Assembly (NCBI GenBank): GCA_003281685.1
Contig: QCBH01000001.1
Span: forward strand, 62,001 to 126,000
Length of the DNA: 64,000 nucleotides
Origin: Prochlorococcus sp. AG-347-E23
Lineage (GTDB): Bacteria; Cyanobacteriota; Cyanobacteriia; PCC-6307; Cyanobiaceae
Direction: 5' to 3'
A program made the position numbers and the translations under genes. Of the stretch, positions 50,139 to 60,880 are shown piece after piece. Under the pieces are notes generated by a model, which had not been told where the DNA came from, made no database searches, and saw nothing but the letters and a program-made list of their open reading frames with translations. The stretch's first letter is position 1; every line of letters starts with the position of its first letter.

Positions 50139-51544
50139 TAGTTTATAAATTCTCGAACATCACTGACTTTCCCATTAATTGCAGCAGCAGCAACCATTGC
50201 GGGACTCATGAGTAGTGTTCTTCCGCTAGGAGATCCCTGCCTACCCTTGAAATTTCTGTTACTAGAACTGGCACTAATTTGATTACCTATTAGCTTATCT
50301 GAATTCATTGCTAAACACATTGAGCAGCCTGGCTCTCTCCATTGAAATCCAGAATCCTTGAATATCTGATCAAGACCTTCTTGTTTTGCTTCATTGGCGA
50401 CTTTTTCTGAACCAGGCACTACGAATGCTTTTACGTTCCTAGATACTTTTTTCCCTTTTAATACTTCAGCTGCAACTCTTAAGTCACTGATTCGCCCATT
50501 TGTGCAACTGCCTATGAAACAAACTTCTACTGGAATATCTTTTATTGATTGTCCTGGATTAAAACTCATATATTCATAAGCCTCTTCAGCAACTAATTTG
50601 TCATTTGGTGACAATTCATCTAAAAGAGGGATTTGTTGATTAATGCCTATACTCTGGCCCGGTGTAATACCCCAGGTTACGGTGGGTTCTATTTTACAAG
50701 AATCAATTTTAATTACATCATCATAAATCGAATCTTCATCGCTTTTTAATGATTTCCACCATGTGAGCGCTTTTTCCCAATTCTTATTTTTTGGTGCGCA
50801 TAATTTATTTTTAATGTAACTAAAGGTCTTTTCATCAGGGTTTATGTAGCCGCATCTTGCTCCTCCTTCAATAGACATATTGCATATTGTCATTCTTTCT
50901 TCCATTGATAATGCGTTGATTGCAGGCCCTGAGAACTCATATGCAAAACCCACCCCAGCCTTTACACCGAGTTTATTAATAATATGAAGTACTAAATCCT
51001 TAGCATAAACCCCATTAGATAATTTATTTTCACACCAGATTTGCCTTACCTTTAGTTTGTTCATGGCTATTGTTTGGGTAGCAAGAACATCTCTTACTTG
51101 GCTTGTACCTATCCCAAAAGCAATTGATCCAAAAGCTCCATGAGTTGAAGTGTGAGAATCTCCGCAAGCGATTGTCATTCCTGGCTGAGTCAGCCCTAAT
51201 TCTGGGGCTACTACATGAACTATTCCTTGATTACCGCTACCAATATTAAAAAATCTTATTTTATGTTCTAGGCAATTCTTTTCAAGTGTTGTAATCATCT
51301 GTTCAGCGAGATTATCTTTGAAAGGCCTGCTCTGATTATCTGTTGGTACAATATGATCAACAGTAGCAACAGTTCTATCAGGGAATTTTACTTTTAAGTT
51401 TTTGTCTTTTAAAGCGCCAAAGGCTTGAGGACTTGTCACTTCATGAATAAGATGAAGACCAATAAATATTTGATCAGATCCTCCAGGGAGACTTGAAACT
51501 TTGTGTAAATCCCAAACTTTATCAAATAGGGTATTTTGACTCAA
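50138..51544 (-). CDS. leuC: 3-isopropylmalate dehydratase large subunit
   Basis: This 468-residue aconitase-family protein has three [4Fe-4S] ligands, in [11 protein letters not shown] and [11 protein letters not shown]. It isomerises 2- to 3-isopropylmalate with LeuD. Other motifs include [20 protein letters not shown]. It follows cinA by 13 bp on the same strand, in a glyA-cinA-leuC-leuD run. Confidence 0.97.
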   Translation of the reverse strand: MSQNTLFDKVWDLHKVSSLPGGSDQIFIGLHLIHEVTSPQAFGALKDKNLKVKFPDRTVATVDHIVPTDNQSRPFKDNLAEQMITTLEKNCLEHKIRFFNIGSGNQGIVHVVAPELGLTQPGMTIACGDSHTSTHGAFGSIAFGIGTSQVRDVLATQTIAMNKLKVRQIWCENKLSNGVYAKDLVLHIINKLGVKAGVGFAYEFSGPAINALSMEERMTICNMSIEGGARCGYINPDEKTFSYIKNKLCAPKNKNWEKALTWWKSLKSDEDSIYDDVIKIDSCKIEPTVTWGITPGQSIGINQQIPLLDELSPNDKLVAEEAYEYMSFNPGQSIKDIPVEVCFIGSCTNGRISDLRVAAEVLKGKKVSRNVKAFVVPGSEKVANEAKQEGLDQIFKDSGFQWREPGCSMCLAMNSDKLIGNQISASSSNRNFKGRQGSPSGRTLLMSPAMVAAAAINGKVSDVREFIN

Positions 51545-51557
51545 TTTGTAAAAAAAG

Positions 51558-52832
51558 TTACTTTCTATCTGATAATAGGATTAATCTGAAGCTGTTCAAA
51601 CACACATTTACACTTAGTGTTTGAATTTCAATTCTGTTGCGGGTTGAGTTAAATTTTTTTTTGATGTTAGTAATATGATTATTTGGTCCTGAAATCGATA
51701 TATAGACAAGTCCAACCGGTTTATCTTGACTGCCTCCCTTAGGACCAGCTATCCCACTGATTGCTATGGACCAATCCGCTCCTAATTTCTCTTTTACATT
51801 AATCGCCATAGCTTCACAAACTTCTTTAGAAACAGCTCCATATTTTTCAAGCTTTTTTTCTGAAATATTTAATAATGAATTTTTGAGGGCATTGCTATAG
51901 GAAACAATACTACCTAGAAAAACTTGTGATGAGCCTGATATTGATGTGATTGATGAAGAGAGTAATCCTCCGGTACAGGATTCAGCAAAAACTATTGTTT
52001 CTTTTCTCTCATCTAATTTATTTATTAAAACGCTAGGTAGGGTATCATTATCCTCTCCAAAAATAAACTTAGAAAACTCTTTTTTTAATTTTTCTTTTAT
52101 AGGTTTAATAATATTCTTTGCTTCCAATTCGTTCTTTGCTCTGGCTGTGATTCTGAGTTTAACCTCTCCTAAGTTTGCATATGGAGCAACAGTAGGGTTT
52201 TTAAGATTGAATAGATCGTTAATTTTTTCTGCAACACTAGATTCTCCAATGCCTGCAAATTTTAGAGTATTTGAAAAAAAGGAATAACTATCTGAGAATT
52301 TTGTTTTAATGAAATCACACGCCGTCTCTTCCCACATTGTTTTCATTTCACTTGGTACTCCTGGGAAAGTGAGAATAGTAAATCCTTTTATTGGTTCCCA
52401 TATCATTCCAGGTGCAGTGCCCCTAGGGTTATTAATTATTTGAGCATTTTTTGGGAAGAAACATTGTTTCCTTAAGCTAGAGGAATCGTCCTTTAGATTT
52501 GAGTTTGAAAGTTTCTGTTTAATTTCATCCCACAAATGCGGTCTTTCAAAAAGAGTTACATTAAAAGATTTGGCTATTGCTTCAGTAGTTAAGTCATCTG
52601 GGGTGGGTCCCAAGCCACCCGTTGTGATAAGAAGATTACTTCTTTTCGATATTTCTTGAATCACTTTAATAATACGATCACAGTTATCACCTACAGTTGA
52701 TTGCCTAAAGTGATTTAAGCCTAATTGAGATAACTGTTCAGAAATCCATTGAGCATTCGTGTTTGTAATATTTCCTAGGAGTAGCTCTGTTCCAATAGAA
52801 AGAATTTCAACTCCCTTGGAGTAAGGACTCAT
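51558..52832 (-). CDS. cinA: CinA-like protein (molybdopterin-binding and nicotinamide-nucleotide amidase domains)
   Basis: This 424-residue protein has the N-terminal MoCF-like domain ([31 protein letters not shown]) and the C-terminal CinA amidase domain ([20 protein letters not shown]). In bacteria such proteins can hydrolyse NMN or ADP-ribose, and have a historical link to competence. It overlaps glyA by 4 bp (ATGA). Confidence 0.92.
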   Translation of the reverse strand: MSPYSKGVEILSIGTELLLGNITNTNAQWISEQLSQLGLNHFRQSTVGDNCDRIIKVIQEISKRSNLLITTGGLGPTPDDLTTEAIAKSFNVTLFERPHLWDEIKQKLSNSNLKDDSSSLRKQCFFPKNAQIINNPRGTAPGMIWEPIKGFTILTFPGVPSEMKTMWEETACDFIKTKFSDSYSFFSNTLKFAGIGESSVAEKINDLFNLKNPTVAPYANLGEVKLRITARAKNELEAKNIIKPIKEKLKKEFSKFIFGEDNDTLPSVLINKLDERKETIVFAESCTGGLLSSSITSISGSSQVFLGSIVSYSNALKNSLLNISEKKLEKYGAVSKEVCEAMAINVKEKLGADWSIAISGIAGPKGGSQDKPVGLVYISISGPNNHITNIKKKFNSTRNRIEIQTLSVNVCLNSFRLILLSDRK

Positions 52833-54100
52833 TTAATTGATGCTTCAAGTTTGCCTTCATAAAGAGGGAAACGATTGCATAATATTGATACTCTTTCTTT
52901 ACATTGACTTTCAATCACTGAATCGTTTGGGTTAAGTAATCTATCAGCGATGATATCACCAACTTCAGCAAAAGCATTCTCATTAAAGCCTCTAGTTGTT
53001 AAAGCAGCAGTGCCTAATCTCAGTCCACTGGTCACAAAAGGTGATTCAGGGTCAAATGGAACAGTATTTTTATTTGCAGTGATATTAACTTCACTTACTA
53101 GCAAGTCAGCAATTTTCCCAGTCATATTGATACTTCTTAAATCCAGCAAAACAATATGATTATCAGTGCCTCCACTAACTATCTCAATACCTCTATTTAT
53201 TAAAGTTGAAGCTAGAACTTTGGCATTTTTTATTACTTGTTTAGAATAATTAATGAAATCTGGCTGTAAGGCTTCTCCAAATGCAACAGCTTTAGCGGCA
53301 ATAATATGTTCTAGTGGCCCACCCTGAGTTCCAGGGAAAACAGATTTATCAAATTTCTTTCCAAATTCTGCATCATTACATAAAATAAGTCCCCCTCTAG
53401 GTCCTCTTAGTGTTTTATGAGTAGTTGTAGTTACCACATCACAATAAGGTATTGGATTTGGGTGAAGTTTACTTGCTACAAGACCGGCAATATGTGCAAT
53501 ATCAGCCATTAAGAATGCACCAACTTCATCTGCAATTTTTCTAAATGATTCAAAATCTATTTTTCTTGGATAAGCAGAATATCCGCATATGATTAATTTT
53601 GGTTTTGTTTCTAGTGCGATCTCTCTTATCTCATTAAAATTTAATTCACTAGTTTCTTTATTTACACCGTAGTGAACTGCATTGAACCACTTTCCGCTCA
53701 TATTTACTGGAGATCCATGAGTTAGGTGCCCACCATGAGATAAATCCATCCCCATGATTGTGTCGCCAGGTTTAAGTAGACTTAGGAAAACAGCAGCATT
53801 TGCCTGAGCTCCACTATGGGGTTGAACATTAGCCCAATTTGCATTAAATAATTTTTTTGCTCTCTGAATAGCTAACTCTTCGATTTCATCAACAAATTCA
53901 CATCCCCCGTAATATCTTTTTTGAGGTAATCCCTCGGCGTATTTATTTGTAAGGACGGATCCTTGAGCCTGCATAACAGCAATTGATGCGAAATTTTCAC
54001 TTGCTATTAACTCAAGATGGGTTTCCTGTCTATTTTTTTCAGAGTTGATAAAATTGGATATTACTGGATCACTTTCTTTTAGATTTTGAAGGATATTCAT
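52829..54100 (-). CDS. glyA: Serine hydroxymethyltransferase
   Basis: This 423-residue PLP enzyme interconverts serine and glycine with tetrahydrofolate, linking photorespiratory and one-carbon metabolism. The PLP lysine lies in [25 protein letters not shown] and [17 protein letters not shown] are also conserved. It is the first gene of the glyA-cinA-leuC-leuD set. Confidence 0.98.
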   Translation of the reverse strand: MNILQNLKESDPVISNFINSEKNRQETHLELIASENFASIAVMQAQGSVLTNKYAEGLPQKRYYGGCEFVDEIEELAIQRAKKLFNANWANVQPHSGAQANAAVFLSLLKPGDTIMGMDLSHGGHLTHGSPVNMSGKWFNAVHYGVNKETSELNFNEIREIALETKPKLIICGYSAYPRKIDFESFRKIADEVGAFLMADIAHIAGLVASKLHPNPIPYCDVVTTTTHKTLRGPRGGLILCNDAEFGKKFDKSVFPGTQGGPLEHIIAAKAVAFGEALQPDFINYSKQVIKNAKVLASTLINRGIEIVSGGTDNHIVLLDLRSINMTGKIADLLVSEVNITANKNTVPFDPESPFVTSGLRLGTAALTTRGFNENAFAEVGDIIADRLLNPNDSVIESQCKERVSILCNRFPLYEGKLEASIK

Positions 54101-54177
54101 TGAATTTGATAAGTAATACCCATAATATAGACGATATTTTTTAGAAAAATATAAAAAGAATATTTCAGAATTTTAAA

Positions 54178-54251
54178 CGCGCCTGGAGAGATTCGAACTC
54201 CCGACACCCTGATCCGTAGTCAGGTGCTCTAATCCACTGAGCTACAGGCGC
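54178..54251 (-). tRNA. tRNA-Arg (anticodon ACG)
   Basis: On the minus strand the acceptor GCGCCTG pairs with CAGGCGC. The anticodon arm CCTGA-CTACGGA-TCAGG gives ACG, and the T-loop GTTCGAATC is present. The ACG wobble base would be edited to inosine by TadA. It lies 78 bp upstream of glyA on the same strand. Confidence 0.97.
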
Positions 54252-54337
54252 ATAATTATGTAATATCTCTGTTTCAGGGTCTCTTAGTCAACTAGATTTC
54301 GGGTAAAATATCTATTATTAACAATCTAATTATAAAT

Positions 54338-54589
54338 ATGCCTATAAAGTGGTACGGAAATGGTGATTTAGAAGATCCTATCTATAAACATTTTTCTCGA
54401 ATAGTAAATTTTGTAATTCACTGCATGATATTTACTGCCATTGTAAGCGGCACATGGCTTTTAAAACAAATTAAATATGAAATCGGCTATTTTAATAATT
54501 TTGCAATTGTCTGGTCAGTTCTTTTGATCTCCCATTTACTTTTCGTAATTATAAAAAAACCTAAAGAAAATTCAAAACAATCAACTTAA
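54338..54589 (+). CDS. Small two-helix membrane protein (83 aa)
   Basis: An 83-residue protein (MPIKWYGNGDLEDPIYKHFS) with two hydrophobic helices (about 26-44 and 55-72) and a basic end KKPKENSKQST. I recognise no family. It precedes the DUF3181 gene by 14 bp and may be co-transcribed with it. Confidence 0.72.
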   Translation: MPIKWYGNGDLEDPIYKHFSRIVNFVIHCMIFTAIVSGTWLLKQIKYEIGYFNNFAIVWSVLLISHLLFVIIKKPKENSKQST

Positions 54590-54603
54590 ATCAATTTATA
54601 TTT

Positions 54604-54894
54604 ATGGACTCTCAGATACAAATAAGTGATCTAGAAAATGTGATTTCCGAAAAGGTTTTTATTAAAATAGAAAAGTGGAATTTGTATCTTGGAGACGCTG
54701 GCCTGGCTAGACATCTTGCTATTGAATGTATCAGTAATAAAGATCAAGGCCCATTCGAGGCCGCAAAATTAAGTTTGAAAACAATAAATGTAAAAGTAGG
54801 GGATGGTGTTAACAGTATTCCACTTATTAATTTAATCACTACCTCACAAATTCTAGAATTAGAGGAGATTTTGGAAAGTTTTTTTGAAAACTAA
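54604..54894 (+). CDS. DUF3181 family protein
   Basis: A 96-residue soluble protein. The stretch VFIKIEKWNLYLGDAGLARH resembles the cyanobacterial DUF3181 signature (from memory). Its function is unknown. It overlaps the murJ stop by 4 bp on the opposite strand. Confidence 0.78.
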   Translation: MDSQIQISDLENVISEKVFIKIEKWNLYLGDAGLARHLAIECISNKDQGPFEAAKLSLKTINVKVGDGVNSIPLINLITTSQILELEEILESFFEN

Positions 54895-56513
54895 ATCTTT
54901 TTTTTATAAACTTTAAATCTATTTACTTTCAGGCATTTGGTAAGAAAAAAATAGATTCCAAAAAAAGTTAGAGATCCAAATATTAATAATAAAAATTCTA
55001 CGAGATTAGAATTGAAGTTATTTATAGTTTTGAGAATAGTAAAACAAAGTGTGCTACCTATAAATGCTGCTAATGACATGAGGATAATTTTCCTTAATAA
55101 ATCCAAGTTAGGCAAATGGATATTTTCATTTCTCAGATTATAAGAAAGCAAAATACAAACTATAAAGTTGACTATTCCTGAAGATAAAATTATTCCTACA
55201 ACTCCAAAATTATATGGTGAAAGATTCCCATAATTATTAATTGGTGCGCCAATTAAAAACCAATCAAAAAAAATATTTAATATTATCCCTGCAAATGATG
55301 ACTTAAAAGGGAAGTTTGTTTTTTCTATTGAATAGTATGTTCTTACTAATAAATCTCTGTAAAGATAAAAAGGTATACCAACTGCATAAGCAATTAATAT
55401 ATTCTTTACTTTTAAAGCCGCTGAATAATCAAAAGATCCTCTCTGAAAAACCAACTGTACTATTTGATTATTAAATGTTATGAAAAATCCGGTTAAAAAT
55501 ATAGTCGTCAAGAAACAGTACTCTATTCCTGAGATCAATTTTTTTTGGAGGCCTATATGGTCTTTATCACTTCTCAATTTTGAGAATTTTGGAAGTAATG
55601 GCAAAATCAAAGAGTTAGATAATATGCCTAATGGCGCTTGTATCAAAAAGTTTCCGTAAGCTAGTCCCGATGCTGCTCCTTGAAAACTTGAAGCGAAAAA
55701 CATATCGATAAAAACGTTAATTTGACTGAGGCCTGATGAGATAGATGCTGGAATAATTAGTTTGAAAATCCTCCTCTCTTCATCATTAAATAGTTGGAAG
55801 TTTGACTTTAATCTCAAGAGACCGATTTTCTTTATTTCCGAAATTTGAACAACAAACTGAATTAAAGTTCCTGTCAAAGTTGCAAAAGCTAGTAATCCCG
55901 AATAAGTAAAGAAATGAGAATTTGTATTTTCTTGGTTGAATATCCAACTTAATAAAATAAAAAAAATAGTAGTTATGCTTGTTATTGCTGGACTTATACT
56001 TGATAAAAAGAATTTTCTCTGAGAGTTTAAGGCACCAAAGCTTAAACCTATTAATCCGGATAAAGGGATACAAGGTGTAAGTATTTTTAATTGGTAAGTG
56101 GCAATAGATTTAGCTTCGTTACTTAAATTGGGGGCTAATAATTCAATTAATAAACTTGAATTAAAGTAAATCAATATTGCTAAACAAATTAATAATATTG
56201 AAAGTTTTATGCTTACTTGAGTTAAAACAATCCCTCCATTTTTTTTGTTAAGGGGAGTTAGAACTGCAACGACTGCGTTATGTAGGGGACCATTAATCCC
56301 TCCAATGATTATTAGCAAAAAACCTGGAATTATGTAGGCATAATTAAATGCGTCGTATGTGACCCCTACTCCAAAAGCAGCAGCTATAAATATTTGTCTT
56401 ATACATCCAGCTAATTTACTTAGACTAGTACCAAACGAAATTGAAAAAACACTATTCTTTAAAAATGAATGCATTTGGATTTGTCTAAATTTTTCAAGAA
56501 GTTTAAGTTTCAA
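54891..56513 (-). CDS. murJ: Lipid II flippase MurJ (MviN family)
   Basis: This 540-residue protein has about 14 membrane helices and MOP-family traits: FGVGVTYDAFNYAYIIPGFL near the N-terminus, and SGLSQINVFIDMFFASSFQG in the second half. It moves lipid II across the plasma membrane for peptidoglycan synthesis. The ATG at 56513 lies 31 bp from the divergent sfsA start. Confidence 0.93.
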   Translation of the reverse strand: MKLKLLEKFRQIQMHSFLKNSVFSISFGTSLSKLAGCIRQIFIAAAFGVGVTYDAFNYAYIIPGFLLIIIGGINGPLHNAVVAVLTPLNKKNGGIVLTQVSIKLSILLICLAILIYFNSSLLIELLAPNLSNEAKSIATYQLKILTPCIPLSGLIGLSFGALNSQRKFFLSSISPAITSITTIFFILLSWIFNQENTNSHFFTYSGLLAFATLTGTLIQFVVQISEIKKIGLLRLKSNFQLFNDEERRIFKLIIPASISSGLSQINVFIDMFFASSFQGAASGLAYGNFLIQAPLGILSNSLILPLLPKFSKLRSDKDHIGLQKKLISGIEYCFLTTIFLTGFFITFNNQIVQLVFQRGSFDYSAALKVKNILIAYAVGIPFYLYRDLLVRTYYSIEKTNFPFKSSFAGIILNIFFDWFLIGAPINNYGNLSPYNFGVVGIILSSGIVNFIVCILLSYNLRNENIHLPNLDLLRKIILMSLAAFIGSTLCFTILKTINNFNSNLVEFLLLIFGSLTFFGIYFFLTKCLKVNRFKVYKKKI

Positions 56514-56544
56514 TTATATTTGATTTTTAACTAACGACATATTT

Positions 56545-57330
56545 ATGAATGATCGGATAATTGAATTTGATCCACTAATTGAAGGGGTTTTAATTAAGAG
56601 GTATAAAAGGTTTCTTGCTGATATAAAATTAAAGAGTGGAGAGGTAGTAACTGCTCATTGTGCTAATACAGGTCCAATGAAGGGACTTTTGAGTGAGGGA
56701 GTAAAAGTAAGAATAAGTGTTTCCCCTTCTCCAAAAAGAAAATTACCTTTTACTTGGGAACAGATATGCGTTTTGGATGCAAAAAATGAGGAGGTTTGGG
56801 TAGGAATTAATACTTTATTTGCAAATAAGTTAATCAAAAAGGTTATTGAGAAAAATTTGTTGAACCAAATAATAGGAGATATAGAGACAATTAAATCTGA
56901 AGTTCCTTATGGAAAAGATAAAAAAAGCAGAATTGACTTTTTTTTAACTCCAAAATCTTCAAATCCTGATAAACGTAACATTTACATAGAGGTTAAAAAT
57001 ACGACTTGGATTAAAGAAAATGTAGCTCTATTCCCAGATACAGTAACGAAAAGAGGTCAAAAACACCTCGTGGAATTAAAGGAATTAATTCCTGCTAGTA
57101 AAAGTGTTTTAGTACTTTGTATTACAAGAAAAGACGCTTGTTTTTTTGCCCCCGGAGATGAAGCAGATCCCTTGTACGGCAATCTCTTTAGAGAATCTTT
57201 AAGTGCAGGAATGATAACTATTCCATGTTCATTTGAATTTCACATAGACCACGTATCATGGAATGGAATTAAACCTTTAAAAATAGCCGAAAAACTTGAT
57301 ATTTTGAAATCCAAAAAAAATAATTTTTAA
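56545..57330 (+). CDS. sfsA: SfsA family protein
   Basis: This 261-residue protein has the SfsA layout: an OB-fold N-terminal part ([20 protein letters not shown]), then a nuclease-like core with SRIDFFLTP and [20 protein letters not shown], where the Asp/Glu/Lys triad resembles a PD-(D/E)xK nuclease. It was named for sugar fermentation stimulation in E. coli, but its molecular role is unclear. It precedes amt1 by 136 bp. Confidence 0.93.
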   Translation: MNDRIIEFDPLIEGVLIKRYKRFLADIKLKSGEVVTAHCANTGPMKGLLSEGVKVRISVSPSPKRKLPFTWEQICVLDAKNEEVWVGINTLFANKLIKKVIEKNLLNQIIGDIETIKSEVPYGKDKKSRIDFFLTPKSSNPDKRNIYIEVKNTTWIKENVALFPDTVTKRGQKHLVELKELIPASKSVLVLCITRKDACFFAPGDEADPLYGNLFRESLSAGMITIPCSFEFHIDHVSWNGIKPLKIAEKLDILKSKKNNF

Positions 57331-57369
57331 ATTTAACAAATAATTTTTTAAGGTGCAACTATAAAAATG

Positions 57370-57412
57370 GTATAAACAACTACTAGACACGGATAAGTTT
57401 TTTGAATAAATT
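57370..57412 (+). promoter_or_regulatory. NtcA box and -10 element of amt1
   Basis: GTA-TAAACAAC-TAC (57370-57383) is a perfect NtcA site. After 23 bases comes TAAATT (57407-57412), a TAN3T -10 element. This is the canonical class II NtcA promoter, expected to switch amt1 on under nitrogen limitation. Transcription would start near 57419. Confidence 0.88.
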
Positions 57413-57425
57413 TAAATTTGAAAGG

Positions 57426-57443
57426 AAACAGCACAAACTGTTT
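57426..57443 (+). promoter_or_regulatory. Hairpin in the amt1 leader followed by T-run
   Basis: AAACAG pairs with CTGTTT around a CACAAA loop, and seven T end at 57447. It falls at the very 5' end of the predicted amt1 mRNA, so it may be a stability element or attenuator. It starts with GGAAACA, a motif also known from Yfr2-type cyanobacterial RNAs, but no other Yfr2 features are seen. Confidence 0.45.
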
Positions 57444-57466
57444 TTTTGCAGATCTAATTTTTTTTT

Positions 57467-58927
57467 ATGACCACTGCTTTGCAAACGCCTCAAAGGCGCT
57501 CTAGGTCCAAACTTCAAGATGCAAGTCTTGTCAATGGACCTATGCTCCTTTTGAGGAGTATTCGAGGATTTAGTTCAAACCGCTCTATGTTGTGGCTTGC
57601 AACTGTTCCCCTAGCTTTGTTTGGTTTAGGTATTTTTAATCTTTCAGCTCACGCAGCTGATTTACCTGAGTTGAATGCAGCTTTTCTTGCTAACAATTTA
57701 TGGCTTTTGATCGCTACCATTCTAGTGATCTTCATGAACGCCGGTTTCGCTATGGTTGAGGCAGGTATGTGCCGTTCTAAGAACGCTGTTAACATTCTTG
57801 CTAAAAACCTCTTTGTATTTGCTTTAGCTGTAACTTCTTATTGGTTTATCGGCTATTCATTAATGTACGGAGGAAGCGTTGCTGACGGTTGGCTTTATTT
57901 TGGCGGCTTATTTTTTGATCCCACAGTTACTGCAGATATGGTAACTGATGCTGGATTAGTCCCAACTGTTGATTTCTTGTTCCAGTCTGCTTTTGCAGGA
58001 ACTGCCGCAACTATCGTTTCCGGTCTTGTTGCTGAAAGAGTTAAATTTGGAGAATTTGTTGTTTTTGCTGTTGTATTAACTGCATTTATATATCCAATTG
58101 CTGGTAGCTGGAAATGGAATGGTGGTTGGCTTGATTCTTTAGGTTTTGTTGATTTTGCTGGTTCTTCAATTGTTCACTCAGTTGGAGCATGGGCGGGTCT
58201 TGTAGGAGCTATGCTTCTTGGACCAAGAATTGGCAAATACTCTGATGGAAAACCACAAGCTATGCCAGGACACAATATGGCTATAGCTACTTTAGGTGCA
58301 TTAGTCCTATGGATAGGTTGGTACGGATTTAACCCCGGTTCTCAACTTGCTATGGATCAATGGGTTCCATATGTTGCTGTAACAACTACTTTGGCAGCAG
58401 CTGCTGGAGCTATTGGTGCAACTATTGTTTCAACATTAACTTCTGGTAAGCCTGATCTTACAATGATAATTAACGGAATCCTCGCTGGTTTGGTTAGTAT
58501 CACCGCTGGTTGTGGAGATATGACTCTTGCTGGAGCCTGGTTCGCAGGACTAGTAGGTGGAATTATTGTTGTATTTTCTGTTGCAGCACTTGATGCCGCT
58601 GAGATCGATGATCCCGTAGGTGCATTCTCTGTTCACGGAGTTTGTGGTGTATGGGGTACTGTAGTTATCGGTCTTTGGGGTACAGCTGTACAAGGTGATG
58701 GAGCAGGTATGGGATTGTTCAATGGTGGAGGTATTACCCTTCTTCTAGTTCAAGCTCTTGGTGCCGCAGCTTATGCTATTTGGACACTAGTTACTTGCTG
58801 GATTGCCTGGTCTGTAATTGGAGGATTATTCGGTGGAATCCGAGTATCTGAAGAGGAAGAGACTCAAGGCTTAGATATAGGAGAGCATGGAATGGAAGCA
58901 TATCCAGACTTTGCATCTGCTAAATAA
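57467..58927 (+). CDS. amt1: Ammonium transporter Amt1
   Basis: This 486-residue protein is an Amt/Rh channel with about 11 membrane helices after a hydrophobic leader (LWLATVPLALFGLGIFNLSA) and an AHAADLPELN mature start. The motifs AGFAMVEAGMCRSKNAVNIL, DFAGSSIVHSVGAWAGLVGA and the paired pore histidines (one in SVHGVCGVWG) are present. It is the main ammonium uptake system of marine picocyanobacteria. An NtcA box lies upstream and a strong terminator downstream. Confidence 0.97.
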   Translation: MTTALQTPQRRSRSKLQDASLVNGPMLLLRSIRGFSSNRSMLWLATVPLALFGLGIFNLSAHAADLPELNAAFLANNLWLLIATILVIFMNAGFAMVEAGMCRSKNAVNILAKNLFVFALAVTSYWFIGYSLMYGGSVADGWLYFGGLFFDPTVTADMVTDAGLVPTVDFLFQSAFAGTAATIVSGLVAERVKFGEFVVFAVVLTAFIYPIAGSWKWNGGWLDSLGFVDFAGSSIVHSVGAWAGLVGAMLLGPRIGKYSDGKPQAMPGHNMAIATLGALVLWIGWYGFNPGSQLAMDQWVPYVAVTTTLAAAAGAIGATIVSTLTSGKPDLTMIINGILAGLVSITAGCGDMTLAGAWFAGLVGGIIVVFSVAALDAAEIDDPVGAFSVHGVCGVWGTVVIGLWGTAVQGDGAGMGLFNGGGITLLLVQALGAAAYAIWTLVTCWIAWSVIGGLFGGIRVSEEEETQGLDIGEHGMEAYPDFASAK

Positions 58928-58946
58928 TCTAACTGAAAATTGATTT

Positions 58947-58981
58947 AAGAAACCTGACTTATGTCAGGTTTCTTTTTTTTT
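58947..58981 (+). terminator. Intrinsic terminator of amt1
   Basis: A perfect 12-bp stem, AAGAAACCTGAC with GTCAGGTTTCTT, around a TTAT loop is followed by a T-run. It is 19 bp after the amt1 stop. Confidence 0.93.
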
Positions 58982-59016
58982 ACGAAAAATTATTTAAAAC
59001 GTTGTAATATAAAAAG

Positions 59017-60213
59017 ATGGATACTCAAGCTTTTAGAAGATCTCTTCATCATTCTGATAGGTACAATAGAAGGGGTTTCGATTCTCCAACAAAAAGAGCT
59101 CAAGCATTAGAAGAAGCTTACCAAAGTGATTTGATAAGTTCTATTAGGGATAATGGTTTTAATTACACAAAAGGCAGACTAAATATTAAGTTGGCTCAAG
59201 CCTTCGGTTTCTGTTGGGGAGTTGAAAGAGCTGTTGCAATGGCTTATGAAACTAGAAGACATTACCCAAATGAGAATATTTGGATAACAAATGAAATAAT
59301 TCATAATCCCTCGGTTAATGATCATTTAAGAAAAATGGATGTAAAATTCATCTCAGCTAAAAATGGAATTAAAGATTTTTCTTTAGTTTCTAATGGGGAT
59401 GTTGTTATTCTTCCTGCTTTCGGAGCTACTGTTCAAGAAATGAAACTCTTGCATGAGAAAGGTTGTCATATTATTGATACAACTTGTCCATGGGTTTCTA
59501 AGGTTTGGCATACAGTTGAAAAACATAAAAAACATATTTTCACATCTATTATTCACGGAAAATTTAAACATGAAGAGACTCTCGCTACAAGTTCATTCGC
59601 AGGTAAATATTTAGTTGTACTTGATCTAGAAGAAGCGAACTACGTTTCTCAATATATTCTGGGGAGAGGTAATAGAAATGAGTTTATGAACAAATTTGCT
59701 AAAGCTTGTTCTAATGGATTTGATCCTGATAAAGATTTAGATAGAGTTGGAGTTGCAAATCAGACAACTATGCTTAAGAGCGAGACTGAAGAAATTGGAA
59801 AGGTTTTTGAAAAGACGATGTTAAAAAAATTTGGCCCAGAAAACTTAAATAGTCACTTTTTAGCTTTTAATACCATTTGTGATGCAACTGAAGAAAGACA
59901 AGATGCAATGTTCTCTTTGGTTGATGAAGATCTTGATATTCTAGTGGTTATTGGAGGCTTCAATTCTTCTAATACTACTCATTTACAAGAAATAGCAATT
60001 ACTAAAAATATTTCTTCTTTTCACATTGACACGCCAGAGAGGATATCAGTCAAAGAAAACTCAATATTTCATAAACCACTTGGATCAGATTTAGAACTTA
60101 AAAATAATTTTCTTCCTAGTGGAAAAATTAATGTTGGAATTACCTCAGGTGCATCCACTCCTGATAAGGTTGTCGCAGATGTTATTGAAAAGTTAATTGA
60201 TATTGCTTCCTGA
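59017..60213 (+). CDS. ispH: 4-hydroxy-3-methylbut-2-enyl diphosphate reductase
   Basis: This 398-residue protein does the last step of the MEP isoprenoid pathway. Iron-sulfur ligands are found in [30 protein letters not shown] and [15 protein letters not shown]. The long form with an N-terminal extension ([13 protein letters not shown]) is the plant/cyanobacterial type. It begins 36 bp after the amt1 terminator. Confidence 0.97.
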   Translation: MDTQAFRRSLHHSDRYNRRGFDSPTKRAQALEEAYQSDLISSIRDNGFNYTKGRLNIKLAQAFGFCWGVERAVAMAYETRRHYPNENIWITNEIIHNPSVNDHLRKMDVKFISAKNGIKDFSLVSNGDVVILPAFGATVQEMKLLHEKGCHIIDTTCPWVSKVWHTVEKHKKHIFTSIIHGKFKHEETLATSSFAGKYLVVLDLEEANYVSQYILGRGNRNEFMNKFAKACSNGFDPDKDLDRVGVANQTTMLKSETEEIGKVFEKTMLKKFGPENLNSHFLAFNTICDATEERQDAMFSLVDEDLDILVVIGGFNSSNTTHLQEIAITKNISSFHIDTPERISVKENSIFHKPLGSDLELKNNFLPSGKINVGITSGASTPDKVVADVIEKLIDIAS

Positions 60214-60318
60214 ATTTGATATTTCATTTATGATTTTGCTTAGTTTTTTTAATTTATTAGGTAGATAATTCCAAAAGATCTACTTTATTAACTAGAATAT
60301 TAAAAAAATTTATGAAGT

Positions 60319-60879
60319 ATGGAAGACAAAGCACAAACTAATCAGGTTCAAACTGCAAGTATGAATAGAACTAAAGCGCCCCAAAAAGTTGAAGTTGTAG
60401 TTGCTAATTCATCTTCTGGGTTAGAAGTAAATATCCTTGGAGAACTATCGATTTTTGTGTTAAGGATTGGTTTTTGTGCTTTGATGATTCATCATGGCCT
60501 AGAGAAACTTCAGGATCCACAGGGTTTTGCTGAGTTTGTAGTTGGCAAGTACTTCTCATTTTTGCCAGGTGACCCTGTTATTTGGACTTTTGGAGCAGCA
60601 ATTACTCAATTAGTATGCCCATTAGGATTGGCTGTGGGAATTTTTGCGAGACTTTCAGCTCTTGGTTTATTCTCCACAATGGCATTTGCTGTTTATTTTC
60701 ATCTCCTTGATACTGGACTGGAAGGTTTTCCTCTGGCAGTGGTTGAAGGTCATAATTACGCTTTCGAATTGTCTTTTATATATGGGGCTATTTCACTCTA
60801 CTTTCTATGCGCAGGTCCAGGCAGACTTTCTTTATTCAGAAAAACCAACAAAATTACATATTATCCAAAGTCAACATAA
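60319..60879 (+). CDS. DoxX family membrane protein
   Basis: This 186-residue protein has a 45-residue soluble N-terminal part, then four membrane helices. LRIGFCALMIHHGLEKLQDP and the TFGAAITQLVCPLGLAVGIF region fit DoxX. Relatives are subunits or partners of quinol and thiosulfate oxidases and of redox systems, but no partner is adjacent. It converges on purH with a 1-bp gap. Confidence 0.87.
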   Translation: MEDKAQTNQVQTASMNRTKAPQKVEVVVANSSSGLEVNILGELSIFVLRIGFCALMIHHGLEKLQDPQGFAEFVVGKYFSFLPGDPVIWTFGAAITQLVCPLGLAVGIFARLSALGLFSTMAFAVYFHLLDTGLEGFPLAVVEGHNYAFELSFIYGAISLYFLCAGPGRLSLFRKTNKITYYPKST

Positions 60880-60880
60880 T

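Noticed and set aside
49810-50148. A 112-codon open frame opposite leuD
   Set aside because: It is fully within leuD and has no protein-like features.
57420-57447. Yfr2-type small RNA because of the GGAAACA motif
   Set aside because: A single short motif without the rest of the Yfr2 structure is not enough; it is listed only as a leader hairpin.
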